Origin: Anaerolineaceae bacterium
Lineage (GTDB): Bacteria > Chloroflexota > Anaerolineae > Anaerolineales > Anaerolineaceae
Direction of reading: 5' to 3'
Assembly: GCA_017417055.1 (NCBI GenBank)
Contig: JAFPZX010000095.1
Location: 1-61,147, forward strand
DNA: 61,147 nt
Positions 34,401-42,775 of the stretch are shown in pieces. Below the pieces are notes generated by a model that was not told the origin of the DNA, did no database searches, and saw only the letters and a program-made list of their open reading frames with translations. Position 1 is the first letter of the stretch, and each line of letters starts with the position of its first letter. Made by a program: the position numbers and the translations under genes.

Positions 34401-36069
34401 CTTTTATAGAGATGAAAAGAACAGAATTTCTCTGGTTACCAACGAGAATCCCGATAATGCTATCTACAATACATCGGGAGGAAAAGATACTGAAGACAGA
34501 ATTTTTATTTTGAATATAGATGAGGCACGGAAATATTTCACTTCTGATCCTCTACGGCAATCCATGCCCACCAGATATGCCATTACAAAATGGCCGGATG
34601 TTTATCAGATTTCCAAACCGATGTGGTGGTGGCTGCGTTCTCCGGGCGGGTGGTCCGGAACCGAAATCGCAGTGGTCAAAACAAGCGGACAAATCGATCA
34701 CTTTGGTATAGCGGCAGATAAACCGGTTGGTGTGCGGCCTGCCTTCTGGCTTGATATGAGTGATGAACAGGAAGTGACAGGATATACTGAAATGAATGCG
34801 TATCAGGCACATTCAGATAACCTGAATACGGGTGATATTATCTACTTTGGTCATTATGAGCAGGACAATGACCTTCAAAACGGCGCGGAACCAATTCGAT
34901 GGCAGATATTGGATATCACGGACGGAAAAATGCTGATAATCAGTCAATATGGTTTAGATGCAAAGCAGTTTCATGAAGATTTATCCGGTTCGGGTTATCA
35001 GGAAAGTACATTGCGGAAATGGCTGAACACAGATTTCTATGAAAATGCCTTTCAATTACGGGAGAAAAACAATATTATCCTGACAAATATTGACAATTCT
35101 TCAGGCATTCAGACGAAAGATAAAGTATTTCTGCTGAGTCATGATGAAGTTGAGCGATATTTCCCCAGTGATGAAGAAAGGAAATGCACTGCAACCGAAT
35201 ACGCGACAGCAAACGGAGTCAGTACAAATCAGTCTTCAAAATCCGTATGGTGGTGGCTGCGAACTCAGCCTAAAAATAAATTCAGCGTTGAAGTTATTTC
35301 AAATTACGGTTGGTTTAATGAATACGGGATTTATGTGGATGCAAAATATACAGCTGTCCGTCCGGCATTATGGTTAAGTATGTCAGCACCATTTAAAAAG
35401 GTTGCTGAAGATACAGCAGCTGAATCAAATACAAATTCCGTGAATGAAACCCGTGAAATATTTTCCGTTTTTTTATCTGAACCGAAAATCGGTGAACTTG
35501 TCTCTTTTGGACAATATGAACAGGATAATAATGTGAACAATGGGAAAGAACCGATCGTATGGAAAATTCTGTCAATAGAAGAAAACAGGGCATTGCTGCT
35601 GAGTGCTTATGGATTAGATGCAAAAATGTACAATGACTCCGATGCAGATGTGACCTGGGAAACCTCTGCGCTCAGGTCATGGATGAACGGCGAATTTTTT
35701 GAAAACGCGTTTACTCAAAGTGAACAGGAACAGATCATTCAGGTAGAAAACCTGAATTACGTTAACCTGCTTTACAAAACCCCTGGCGGTGAGCGAACAT
35801 TGGATAAAGTTTTTCTTCTCAGTATCAATGAAGCAAGAAATTATTTCGAATCAGCGGAAAACCGCCAATGTGAAGGAACAGTTTTCGCAAAACACAGCCA
35901 CTTATGGATAGATGAAAACAATGGATATTCGTGGTGGTGGCTGCGATCTCCGGGAGAGGAAAAAAACTTTGGGGCCATCGTTGATTCCGATGGAAATATA
36001 ATTAATTCCGGAACTCAGGTAGACAATAACGAAGGACTCGTCCGCCCGGCATTATGGATTTCATTTTGA
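31480..36069 (+). CDS. Transmembrane Ser/Thr protein kinase with tandem repeats and three DUF6273-like modules
   Basis: This 1529-residue protein begins with a zinc ribbon (C9, C12, C23, C26). A Hanks-type kinase domain spans about 45-330: P-loop GQGGFG near 58, Lys79 in AIKE, HRDIKPDN near 191, DFGAAR near 215. After a charged linker, one membrane segment (about 436-456) places the remainder outside. Six 33-residue Gln/Thr/Ala-rich repeats (about 503-700) are followed by a possible Ig-like segment (YMFLSPESGYPGEAASLYW) and three related modules (about 895-1090, 1115-1305, 1335-1529). Each module has VxFGxYEQDND, LRKWLN-type and WWWLR motifs, as in DUF6273. The outer part probably senses or scaffolds at the surface. 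Confidence 0.85.
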   Translation: MEVTELNYCYNCMEPLPSGQKVCSVCGHDNSIRENPENVLSEGSILAGKYIVGKVLGQGGFGVTYLGFDLSLEIRVAIKEYFPIGLGSRASNSLTVIPIVSKSNEKGFEKGCDEFQSEAKVLAQFNSLNIVHVRDYFRENGTAYIVMDYITGNSLSKEIHENGKIEWERVVSLFSPLILELDKLHKKKLIHRDIKPDNIKIAADEDNFEHLVLLDFGAARRFISEKITKTYTALVTPGYAPFEQYTQKSHQGPFTDVYALCATMYAALTGKTPIAAPDRVTGDADLEPLQTFVPDIPDSINDALMHGLSIRSAERTPTMSKLYEELNGMDSTIQNKTRMDSITSGMENPEKNFTNHIATEPDQANSLVNNAEHKKFYQKEKYTVQPENKALEPEQVSLTQMLLADQENNEIPKAESVKKEKNNKTSRKKESGKKIPWAVVIAVIFVLIAGIFLVVRNSGKKVDNSNTIIVTDTSDLTFYDQQTETAEMLEQYVVQTVQVQVVQTATQSELYARQTGTAEAIAAQRATQIAEMQMAQTATQSDLYTRQTGTAEAIAAQRATQTAEMRVEQTAAQSELYTQQTGTAEAIAAQRATQTAEMQMAQTATQSELYTRQTGTVEAIAAHQATQTADMQMAQTATQSDLYTRQTGTAEAIAAQQATQTADIQIVQTATQSELYTRQTGTAEAIAAHQATQTAQTQMEQDATQAVLFLHMLQTENAIKESSLPSIDYMFLSPESGYPGEAASLYWQVSNAKSVLIIVDGNVIEENYNDPVGYTPLKNAVISIGTHEIKIIVRSDSEETAKTIYYTTLQNEELLAQQATKTAEMYIAQTATQAEFYAKQTGTAEAMAVIQATQTKADEPTATVPVPTNTSTIQPTPVPTSAAQSTLAQLPFDPETLKVGDTVTFGHYEQDNDIVNGSEPIEWLVLSVENNKALLISKYGLDGRAYDNGKDEEKATWEKSELRKWLNSDFYNRAFYRDEKNRISLVTNENPDNAIYNTSGGKDTEDRIFILNIDEARKYFTSDPLRQSMPTRYAITKWPDVYQISKPMWWWLRSPGGWSGTEIAVVKTSGQIDHFGIAADKPVGVRPAFWLDMSDEQEVTGYTEMNAYQAHSDNLNTGDIIYFGHYEQDNDLQNGAEPIRWQILDITDGKMLIISQYGLDAKQFHEDLSGSGYQESTLRKWLNTDFYENAFQLREKNNIILTNIDNSSGIQTKDKVFLLSHDEVERYFPSDEERKCTATEYATANGVSTNQSSKSVWWWLRTQPKNKFSVEVISNYGWFNEYGIYVDAKYTAVRPALWLSMSAPFKKVAEDTAAESNTNSVNETREIFSVFLSEPKIGELVSFGQYEQDNNVNNGKEPIVWKILSIEENRALLLSAYGLDAKMYNDSDADVTWETSALRSWMNGEFFENAFTQSEQEQIIQVENLNYVNLLYKTPGGERTLDKVFLLSINEARNYFESAENRQCEGTVFAKHSHLWIDENNGYSWWWLRSPGEEKNFGAIVDSDGNIINSGTQVDNNEGLVRPALWISF
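32986..33579 (+). repeat. Six tandem 99-bp coding repeats in the kinase stalk
   Basis: Six units of exactly 33 codons follow each other. Each begins QTATQSELY or a close variant, continues RQTGTAEAIAA, and ends ATQTAEMQM or similar. A degraded seventh unit follows, and one isolated unit lies near 33920-34040 beyond the Ig-like segment. DNA identity between units is high, so copy number may vary between strains. The composition predicts a long helical stalk. Confidence 0.85.
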
Positions 36070-36195
36070 CTGTCAGTCAATTTGATCCAAATCAACTCCC
36101 TATCAACTTCATTTCCTATTCCCTATATTCTGTTTAAGTGGAATTATTCATGTATAATTGATAAATAAAATCGGAAACAGCGAATAAGGTGGACT

Positions 36196-37500
36196 ATGAG
36201 CAGTATCGTTAAGAAAATAAACAACTGGAAAATCTTTCGGGATTTGAATGAACAGGAATTATCCTGGGTTTTGTATGATGTAGGTAACTCAGCCTATACG
36301 ATGCTGGCATGTTCTCTGATTCCGATCTGGTTCAAAAACATCGCTATCGGCGATACGGTGGGGAAACTTACGGGTGATAAAGCCACCGCGTATTATTCTT
36401 TAGCTATTTCCATCACCACAATTCTGGTCGCACTTATCGGACCGATTATCGGAACCATTGCCGATCATAAAGACCGCAGAAAAGTTATGTTTAATACGGT
36501 AGTTGCCGTTGGGGTTTGTCTGTGTATTCTCAATGGCTTCATCAATGCCTGGCTGCCATTCCTGATCATTTTTGTTTTGACCCGATTGTTTTATACGTCG
36601 GCCAATACGATTTATGACTCCATGCTGAATGATGTCACCACAGAGGAGCGTGCCGACCAGGTTTCTTCCTATGGGTTTGCCTGGGGGTATATCGGTTCCT
36701 GCATACCTTTCCTAATTGCTTTGATTGCATATGTAATGGGACCGGACATGCTCGGAAAAATATCTGAAAGTCTTTCCAAAATCATCGGCTTCAGTGTGAC
36801 CGCGATTTGGTGGGCTTTAGTGACGATGCCGCTGCTGAAAAACTACAAACAGAAGAATTATATAGTCGGCGAGGCCGGTTCAGTGGGCGCTGTGTTCAGG
36901 AAAATTTTTAAAACCTTTGGAAATATATTCAGAAAAGACAAAAAGGTTCTCTTCTTCCTGATAGCATTTTTCCTTTATATTGACGGTGTCGGTACCATCA
37001 TTGACAACTGTATTAATATCGGTACCGATCTCGGCCTGCCGACTGTCGGACAAGTTGTTTTTCTCCTCGCGACTCAGGTCGTTGCCTGGATTGGTTCACT
37101 CGTTTTCGCAAAGCTTTCCAAAAAGTATGACACTGTCCGTTTAATCCTGGTTTGTATTGTCGGTTATTTTTGTGTTTGTTTGTACGCACTGACGCTGAAG
37201 TCACTGCTGCATTTCGGCATTCTCGCCTTCGGCGTCGGCTGTTTCCAGGGGTCTATCCAGTCCCTGAGCCGTTCCTATTACGCCAAGATCATCCCCGCAG
37301 AAAATTCTTCCGAATATTTTGGTATTTACGATATTTTCAGCAAGGGCGCGTCATTTCTTGGTTCAGCTCTGATTGCAGCGGTAAAACTGGCAGGCGGAAC
37401 GATCAATGTTGCAGTGGCTTCACTGGCGGTCTTCTTTGCTCTCGGGTTTGTTTTCCTCGTAATTGCCGATAAACAACCGATTTTGCACCGCAAAGCATAA
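36196..37500 (+). CDS. MFS transporter of the UMF1/Atg22 type
   Basis: A 434-residue, roughly 12-segment major facilitator of the UMF1 (Atg22-like) family. The hallmark ELSWVLYDVGNSAYTM is present (about residues 20-35). IADHKDRRKVM is the MFS loop between segments 2 and 3, and GVGCFQGSIQSLSRSYYAKIIPAE is typical of the family's second half. Bacterial members are poorly characterised; Atg22 exports amino acids. TATAAT at 36153-36158 is a likely -10 box, and AAGGTGG precedes the ATG. It is monocistronic, followed by a strong terminator. Confidence 0.9.
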   Translation: MSSIVKKINNWKIFRDLNEQELSWVLYDVGNSAYTMLACSLIPIWFKNIAIGDTVGKLTGDKATAYYSLAISITTILVALIGPIIGTIADHKDRRKVMFNTVVAVGVCLCILNGFINAWLPFLIIFVLTRLFYTSANTIYDSMLNDVTTEERADQVSSYGFAWGYIGSCIPFLIALIAYVMGPDMLGKISESLSKIIGFSVTAIWWALVTMPLLKNYKQKNYIVGEAGSVGAVFRKIFKTFGNIFRKDKKVLFFLIAFFLYIDGVGTIIDNCINIGTDLGLPTVGQVVFLLATQVVAWIGSLVFAKLSKKYDTVRLILVCIVGYFCVCLYALTLKSLLHFGILAFGVGCFQGSIQSLSRSYYAKIIPAENSSEYFGIYDIFSKGASFLGSALIAAVKLAGGTINVAVASLAVFFALGFVFLVIADKQPILHRKA

Positions 37501-37528
37501 TTCTTATAAATAGATAGTTAGGTACAAA

Positions 37529-37563
37529 AACAGGGCTGGAATTGTTTCCAGCCCTGTTTTTAT
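37529..37563 (+). terminator. Intrinsic terminator of the UMF1 transporter gene
   Basis: AACAGGGCTGGAA and TTCCAGCCCTGTT form a near-perfect 12-13 bp stem with a short loop, followed by TTTTT. It lies about 30 bases after the transporter stop. Confidence 0.88.
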
Positions 37564-37622
37564 AATAGATATCAGTATCTTCTTAGCTGAATTATTTTAT
37601 ATATTTCACTGTTTACTTTCTA

Positions 37623-37664
37623 AAAAAAAGGACGATTCTGCGCTTCATGCAAAACCGTCCCTGA
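37623..37664 (-). terminator. Intrinsic terminator of metG, built on a GGGACGGTTTTGC palindrome
   Basis: Read on the minus strand, AGGGACGGTTTTGCATG pairs with GCGCAGAATCGTCCT, and a run of T follows. The stem matches the dispersed palindrome family (compare 7724-7758), so a repeat element appears to serve as terminator here. It lies about 18 bases past the metG stop. Confidence 0.75.
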
Positions 37665-37681
37665 CAATTATTGAGAAGAAA

Positions 37682-39460
37682 CTATCCTAATTTAGCTCTT
37701 TCGGTTTCAACAATGGAATGATCCAGTTTCTTGAACAGCGGGCTGATTTGACCGAATTTCTGACCTGCTTTCAGTTCAGATTTCTGCCATTTACCTTCCG
37801 CATCCTTAGGATCGTAGCGGTTCACGCGATGCTCTCCGAGAGAATCCGTTACAGATTGGATATATTGATTTCCAAAAATCTGATGATCATAACCGAGAAT
37901 TTTATTCAGACGTTCCGAGGTGAAAGGCAAAACCGGCGCGAAGAGGATTTTGAGGTTGTCAATGGCGCGGAGAGCTGTATAGATCTTTCGTCCGGCTGCT
38001 TCTTTGTCAGTTTTGACCAGCTGCCAGGGGGCCGCGACATCAAGATATTTATTGACTTCCGTTGCCAACCGCATTGTTTCGCCTAAAGCAGCGCGAAGAT
38101 GAACAGCCTCGTATTCCTTTGCGACAGTCTGGAAACCGGCTTCAATGGTGTTGATCAATTCTTTGTCCATATCATCCAATTCGCCCGGTTCCGGAACTTC
38201 TCCCCAATGTTTGTTGGCAAAGGAGATAACGCGGTTGCAGAGATTCCCCCAGGTGGCGACGAGCTCATCATTGTTGCGCTTGTAGAAATCTTCCCAGTCC
38301 CAATCGGTATCTTTGGATTCGGGCATGTTGACGGTCAGGTAATAACGCAGCGGGTCCGGATCATAATCGGCAAGGAAGTCATTTACCCAGACAGCCCAGT
38401 TCCTGGAACCGGAGATTTTCTGTCCTTCCAGATTCATGAATTCGTTCGCGGGAACATCATAAGGCAGGTTGAGCGGTTTTCCTTCTTCGCCGTTGAAAAT
38501 GACATCGAATTTTGTTCCCATGCCGGCAAGCTGTGCGGGCCAGATGACAGCATGGAAGGGAATGTTGTCTTTCCCGATGAAGTAGTAAGTTTTGCTTTCC
38601 GGATCTTCCCACCATTTTTTCCATTCGTCCGGTGTGCCGTTCAGTTTGCACCATTCAATCGCTGCGGAAAGGTAACCGACCACCGCTTCAAACCAGACAT
38701 ACAGGCATTTTCCAGCGGCATCCTGTACAGGAACAGGGATACCCCAGTCCAGGTCACGGGTAATGGCACGGCCGTGAAGCTCGTTGGCAAGGATTTGACC
38801 GAGAGACTGTCTGACTACATTGGGACGCCAGTAATCTTCCCTTGCTTTCAGGAAATCGACGACATTCTGCTGCAATTTTCCTAAATCGAGGTAATAATGT
38901 TCGGTATCGCGAAGTTCCGGTGTGGATCCATCGATCTTTGATTTTGGTTCAAGAAGTTTTTCCGGATCAAGCAGGCTGCCGCATTTGTCGCATTGATCAG
39001 AGCGGGCGCCTTCGTATCCGCAAATGTAGCATTTTCCCTCAACGTAGCGGTCGGGGAGGAACTTTCCCTGCGATGGGGCATACCATTGTTTTTCAGTGTG
39101 TTTATAAAGATAGCCATTTTCCATCAGGGAAAGGAAAACATCCTGAGAAACTTTGAAATGGTTTTCTGTGTGTGTGCTGGTGAACAAATCATAGCTGATG
39201 CCGACCTTTGTCTGCATTTCAAGAAATGATTCATGAAATCTTTTGTAAACTTCTTCCGGTGTGGTTTTTTCAGCATCAGCGCGGACGGTGATTGGAGTAC
39301 CGTGGGCATCAGAGCCGGAAACGAACAGAACATCACGGCCTGATAAACGCTGATAGCGCGCAAAAATATCGGCAGGTAAATAGGAACCTGTAAGGTTGCC
39401 AACATGAATATAAGCATTTGCATAAGGCCAGGCGGCTGTAACAAGAACGGGTTTTGTCAT
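37682..39460 (-). CDS. metG: Methionyl-tRNA synthetase
   Basis: Charges tRNA-Met. The 592-residue protein has the HIGH-type motif YIHVGNLTG (about residue 17), a knuckle with CYICGYEG and CDKCGS (about 142-162), and the KMSKS-equivalent QKISGSRNWAV (about 350). The class Ia anticodon-binding helical domain follows. It lacks the C-terminal EMAP/Trbp111-like tRNA-binding domain found in many orthologues, so it is the shorter form. It is flanked by a repeat-type palindrome on its 5' side (39601-39627) and by its own terminator. Confidence 0.95.
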   Translation of the reverse strand: MTKPVLVTAAWPYANAYIHVGNLTGSYLPADIFARYQRLSGRDVLFVSGSDAHGTPITVRADAEKTTPEEVYKRFHESFLEMQTKVGISYDLFTSTHTENHFKVSQDVFLSLMENGYLYKHTEKQWYAPSQGKFLPDRYVEGKCYICGYEGARSDQCDKCGSLLDPEKLLEPKSKIDGSTPELRDTEHYYLDLGKLQQNVVDFLKAREDYWRPNVVRQSLGQILANELHGRAITRDLDWGIPVPVQDAAGKCLYVWFEAVVGYLSAAIEWCKLNGTPDEWKKWWEDPESKTYYFIGKDNIPFHAVIWPAQLAGMGTKFDVIFNGEEGKPLNLPYDVPANEFMNLEGQKISGSRNWAVWVNDFLADYDPDPLRYYLTVNMPESKDTDWDWEDFYKRNNDELVATWGNLCNRVISFANKHWGEVPEPGELDDMDKELINTIEAGFQTVAKEYEAVHLRAALGETMRLATEVNKYLDVAAPWQLVKTDKEAAGRKIYTALRAIDNLKILFAPVLPFTSERLNKILGYDHQIFGNQYIQSVTDSLGEHRVNRYDPKDAEGKWQKSELKAGQKFGQISPLFKKLDHSIVETERAKLG

Positions 39461-39600
39461 TGTATCCTCTTATCAATTCCTTCGTCTTTCATAATGATAC
39501 GAATTGATTTTATCACAAGATGATTATGAATCCTAATAATTAAGCCATGTCAAGACAAGAATTACGAAATAAATGATTGATAATCTTGGTGTTAATTATA

Positions 39601-39627
39601 GGGACAGTCCCATAAAGGGACAGTCCC
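39601..39627. repeat. GGGACAGTCCC...GGGACAGTCCC palindrome
   Basis: Two copies of the self-complementary GGGACAGTCCC are separated by ATAAA. It lies between metG and the metallopeptidase gene, in both cases outside coding sequence. Confidence 0.7.
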
Positions 39628-39649
39628 TTGCTGCCAGCAGAATAATAGA

Positions 39650-41050
39650 TTACAGATTTGTTCCGTTTTCTATCAGCTTAAGCATATTTTGTGTATCAAA
39701 ATTATCCGGCAGGATCATCCAATACAGAATATCGCCTTTGCGGATCAGGTGAGCGGTGGATTGCTCATCAGTATTCCAGATTTTATCATCTTCCGATACA
39801 CCGAACCGCTTGTCCATATAGACCCCAAACAGCGTTTGGGCTTCTTTAGCTTCATTTTCATCATCCCAAACGATTTTGGCAAAGAACAATGGTTTATCAT
39901 CTTTTTTCGCAAAAATGAAAGACCCACCGCCCCAACCATCGGCGCCTACAGCAGCTTGTCTGTCACTTAGCTGCCAGGATGCATCATAGCCGCAGGAGAG
40001 CAGCATCAGGATATCAGCTTCGTTCATCACGTCTTCGTTGACAATGTCAAATTCTTTGGCTATCATCGACCGGAACGGTTCCGTTGTCACATTCACAGGT
40101 TTGTCAATCAGATATTTTTCCGGGTGCATGATTTGTTCAACGCTCTGTGGAAGGTTGATATACATTTTATTGACAGCATCAAATCCGCCTTTCATATAAT
40201 GATAGGCCACAAAATCATATCCATAAACATAAGGGAACACCAGAGAATCCTGGAAAAACCGCGGTGAATTGTCAAATATTGTGCTTGAAGCTCCGCTGCT
40301 GCCCGAATTATCGTTGTAGCTCCCGATAATCGCATCCGGATCGATCAGGCTTTCCGTCAAAGAAGCATCCCCTTCAATGAGCGCGTCAATGACCATACAT
40401 TCCTCTCCATGATCTTCGCAATAATCGTCATTGTGAATCAGCGCTTTGGAGAAATCAGGGGTGTTATATTGAAGGAAATGCGTATATTCATGTGCCAGTG
40501 TCAATGCGTTTTCATAAGGAGAATCATCTTCAATCAAATACATTTGATTATCTTCCGGATCATAAAAACCGGCAATTTGTTCGGTATAAAGATCAACATA
40601 AAATTGACGCAGGTCAAATTCCTCGGGAGTGAATCCAAGAATCGTGTATAGGCCAAGCTCATCTTCAAATTCTTCATCGGTCACTTCATCAAGCTGGCTG
40701 ACCATATATTCCCTCAGTTCTTCTTCCGTTTGATAAACAGGAGCCAATTTTTCATCAGCTTTCAGACCTCGGATTTTTTCCGTTTCTGCAATGATCAAGC
40801 GTTCAGCCTGTGATAATCCTTCACTGTCGAGGTCGTCATTCTCGAATGAAGCACTGGGCGAATTGTTCTGTGTGTTGTTATCAGTCTGGATGAAGGCGTT
40901 AGACGATCCGGATAAAATTTCCCGTATCGTATCACGGTCAGCATGGGAAAACGCAAACATACTTGCCGCGCAGCATGACATAATCAAACAACCGAACAAG
41001 GCTACGAACGCCAGAATCACTATTATTATTGTTTTATCTTTTTCGCTCAT
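39650..41050 (-). CDS. Membrane-anchored HEXXH metallopeptidase-like protein
   Basis: A 466-residue protein with one N-terminal membrane segment (about residues 7-32, with CCAAS) and an extracytoplasmic remainder. A zinc-protease motif LAHEYTHFLQ lies near residue 190, and EGDASLTESL about 40 residues later could supply the third ligand, as in gluzincin-like enzymes. The substrate is unknown and I do not recognise the family. It is the last gene of a four-gene minus-strand operon of exported proteins and starts 16 bases after its upstream neighbour. Confidence 0.7.
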   Translation of the reverse strand: MSEKDKTIIIVILAFVALFGCLIMSCCAASMFAFSHADRDTIREILSGSSNAFIQTDNNTQNNSPSASFENDDLDSEGLSQAERLIIAETEKIRGLKADEKLAPVYQTEEELREYMVSQLDEVTDEEFEDELGLYTILGFTPEEFDLRQFYVDLYTEQIAGFYDPEDNQMYLIEDDSPYENALTLAHEYTHFLQYNTPDFSKALIHNDDYCEDHGEECMVIDALIEGDASLTESLIDPDAIIGSYNDNSGSSGASSTIFDNSPRFFQDSLVFPYVYGYDFVAYHYMKGGFDAVNKMYINLPQSVEQIMHPEKYLIDKPVNVTTEPFRSMIAKEFDIVNEDVMNEADILMLLSCGYDASWQLSDRQAAVGADGWGGGSFIFAKKDDKPLFFAKIVWDDENEAKEAQTLFGVYMDKRFGVSEDDKIWNTDEQSTAHLIRKGDILYWMILPDNFDTQNMLKLIENGTNL

Positions 41051-41066
41051 AATATGGGTCTCCTTA

Positions 41067-42464
41067 CTAATTTAGCATGGTATCTTTGTATCTTAGTGCA
41101 TAACGGACAGATTCGCTATGCGGATTGATTTTTTCCGCTTTTTCGAAAAAAGAAATGCCTTCCTTGTAATTATTTCTCAAAATTTCAGCCCATCCAAGGT
41201 AGAGTGTCAATATTTCATCGTTATTATTCCGATCCCAAAGTGGTTTGACAAAATCTGTCAGATCATCGGCAAAACCAAGTTCCAAAGCTGTTTGAAGCAT
41301 ATCCGTTTGCAAATTGAAATATCTTTGCGGAAGGGAAAGTTCCTGTGCTTTTTGGAAAGAATCCCAGGCACCGCCATTGTCGTTATCTTTGTGCAGCATA
41401 GCGGCATAATTGTATTGCGCATAGGGATTCTCCGGAAGCATTTCGCTGTCGTTTTTAAATTTTGCCAGGGCCCGTTGTGTGTTTAATTCCTCAAAATAAT
41501 TTTCTTTCAATGCTTCTTTTACATCCTCATCTTTTTCCGCAGGATAAATCACAAGATATTCACGCTGGTATGGATACCAGGCGGAAAGCAATTCGCTTTC
41601 GGATATCTTCATCGTATTTCCTCTGATTGTATCCTGAAATGAGAATTCTGATTTTTGACTGTCATAACCTAACAGGAGAACATACTGGCAGCCGATGTGA
41701 TCATCCTGCAGCCAAAATGCGTATGGAAGATGAAATTGTATCAAAAGGATTACCGGGATTCCACGCTGGAGCAGCCCGACCATATCATCTGTGGTCCCAT
41801 TCAGCCTGGTGATACTCAGAAGATTTTCATAGCTTTGCGAAATGTAATTCTGGATATCAGAAAAGGATGTAAACGGATCAAATTGATTCGGATGGATCAT
41901 CTGCGCTATGTGGTATTGATTTTCGGTGATGCCCCAATAGCGCAAATCCGCGCTGAGAATTGCCGGACCGTCATTGAACAAATCAGCATGTTCAAAAACC
42001 GGCGGAATGAGCTGAATAGATACCGTTTCTTCTTTTGGCAGCCCGCCTGAGCTGATGGCGTAGTTCAAATTTGGATCGAGATATTCCCATGCAGCGACTT
42101 TGGAATATTCAGATGGCGTGGGAGTCTGTCTTAAATCCGCGAGAGGATCTTCTTGTGAGATAGCCGATAAATTTTCAAGACTCTCTGCAAAAAGAACCTG
42201 TGAATCCGGGAACTCCAGCGGTTCATAAACATTCTTTTCGCTTTTCTCTTCATGATACATTCTTGTCATATTGAACAGATCCCTGGCTGAATTTACCAAA
42301 AAAGAAGCAGCTGCATAAATCGGCTCAACGATTCTCTGCCGGACTGTCGGAATCTGCAAACCGATAATGATCAAAACAGCCGCGATACAAAGAAAAATCA
42401 ACAGCCATTTCCATAACGGTGTTTCCTTTTTTTCATAGAAAAAAGGTCGGTTTTTATTTTTCAT
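41067..42464 (-). CDS. Membrane protein with C39-like papain fold (Cys replaced) and TPR-like helices
   Basis: The 465-residue protein has one N-terminal membrane segment (about residues 18-40). A domain resembling Peptidase_C39_2 spans about 145-300: FNDGPAILSADLRYWGI, then GIPVILLIQFHLP and HIGCQYVLLLGYD. In active relatives the first motif reads with a catalytic Cys before GPA; here that position is Asp, so it is probably catalytically dead. TPR-like helical repeats follow (NPYAQYNYAAML; GWAEILRNNYKEGISFFEKA). ATG 42464 overlaps the upstream gene by 11 bases; an in-frame GTG at 42488 is less likely. Confidence 0.7.
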   Translation of the reverse strand: MKNKNRPFFYEKKETPLWKWLLIFLCIAAVLIIIGLQIPTVRQRIVEPIYAAASFLVNSARDLFNMTRMYHEEKSEKNVYEPLEFPDSQVLFAESLENLSAISQEDPLADLRQTPTPSEYSKVAAWEYLDPNLNYAISSGGLPKEETVSIQLIPPVFEHADLFNDGPAILSADLRYWGITENQYHIAQMIHPNQFDPFTSFSDIQNYISQSYENLLSITRLNGTTDDMVGLLQRGIPVILLIQFHLPYAFWLQDDHIGCQYVLLLGYDSQKSEFSFQDTIRGNTMKISESELLSAWYPYQREYLVIYPAEKDEDVKEALKENYFEELNTQRALAKFKNDSEMLPENPYAQYNYAAMLHKDNDNGGAWDSFQKAQELSLPQRYFNLQTDMLQTALELGFADDLTDFVKPLWDRNNNDEILTLYLGWAEILRNNYKEGISFFEKAEKINPHSESVRYALRYKDTMLN

Positions 42465-42762
42465 TATTCCGTATCGAAATAAGGACACCGATCAAAATAA
42501 TCAACACAAGAACGACACTTCCTGCGAGAAGTCCGTTGGTCATATTTTGGTTTTCAAAATAATCCTGGATCACATTCGGAAAATTTGTTGGAAGTTCAGT
42601 GGGTGTTGGTGTAATTGTCGGTGTATATAATGGCGTTTTTTGAGGAATCATTGGGCTGATTACAGACGGCCATAACATGATACCGGTAAATGCCAAAACT
42701 ACGAAAAGAGCCAGGAGAAGGAGAACCATAAAATAGCGTTTATCAGTTATGTATTTTCCCAT
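42454..42762 (-). CDS. Small two-segment membrane protein
   Basis: The 102-residue product has a hydrophobic segment near residues 10-32 (MVLLLLALFVVLAF), a Pro/Thr-rich extracytoplasmic loop (TPTITPTPTELPT), and a second hydrophobic segment (about 77-96), ending RNNEK. I do not recognise a family. GGAG five bases before ATG 42762 defines the start. It sits between the solute-binding lipoprotein (13-base gap) and the C39-like gene (11-base overlap). It may therefore be a membrane component linking them, which is inference from position. Confidence 0.7.
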   Translation of the reverse strand: MGKYITDKRYFMVLLLLALFVVLAFTGIMLWPSVISPMIPQKTPLYTPTITPTPTELPTNFPNVIQDYFENQNMTNGLLAGSVVLVLIILIGVLISIRNNEK

Positions 42763-42775
42763 TAACACTCCATTC

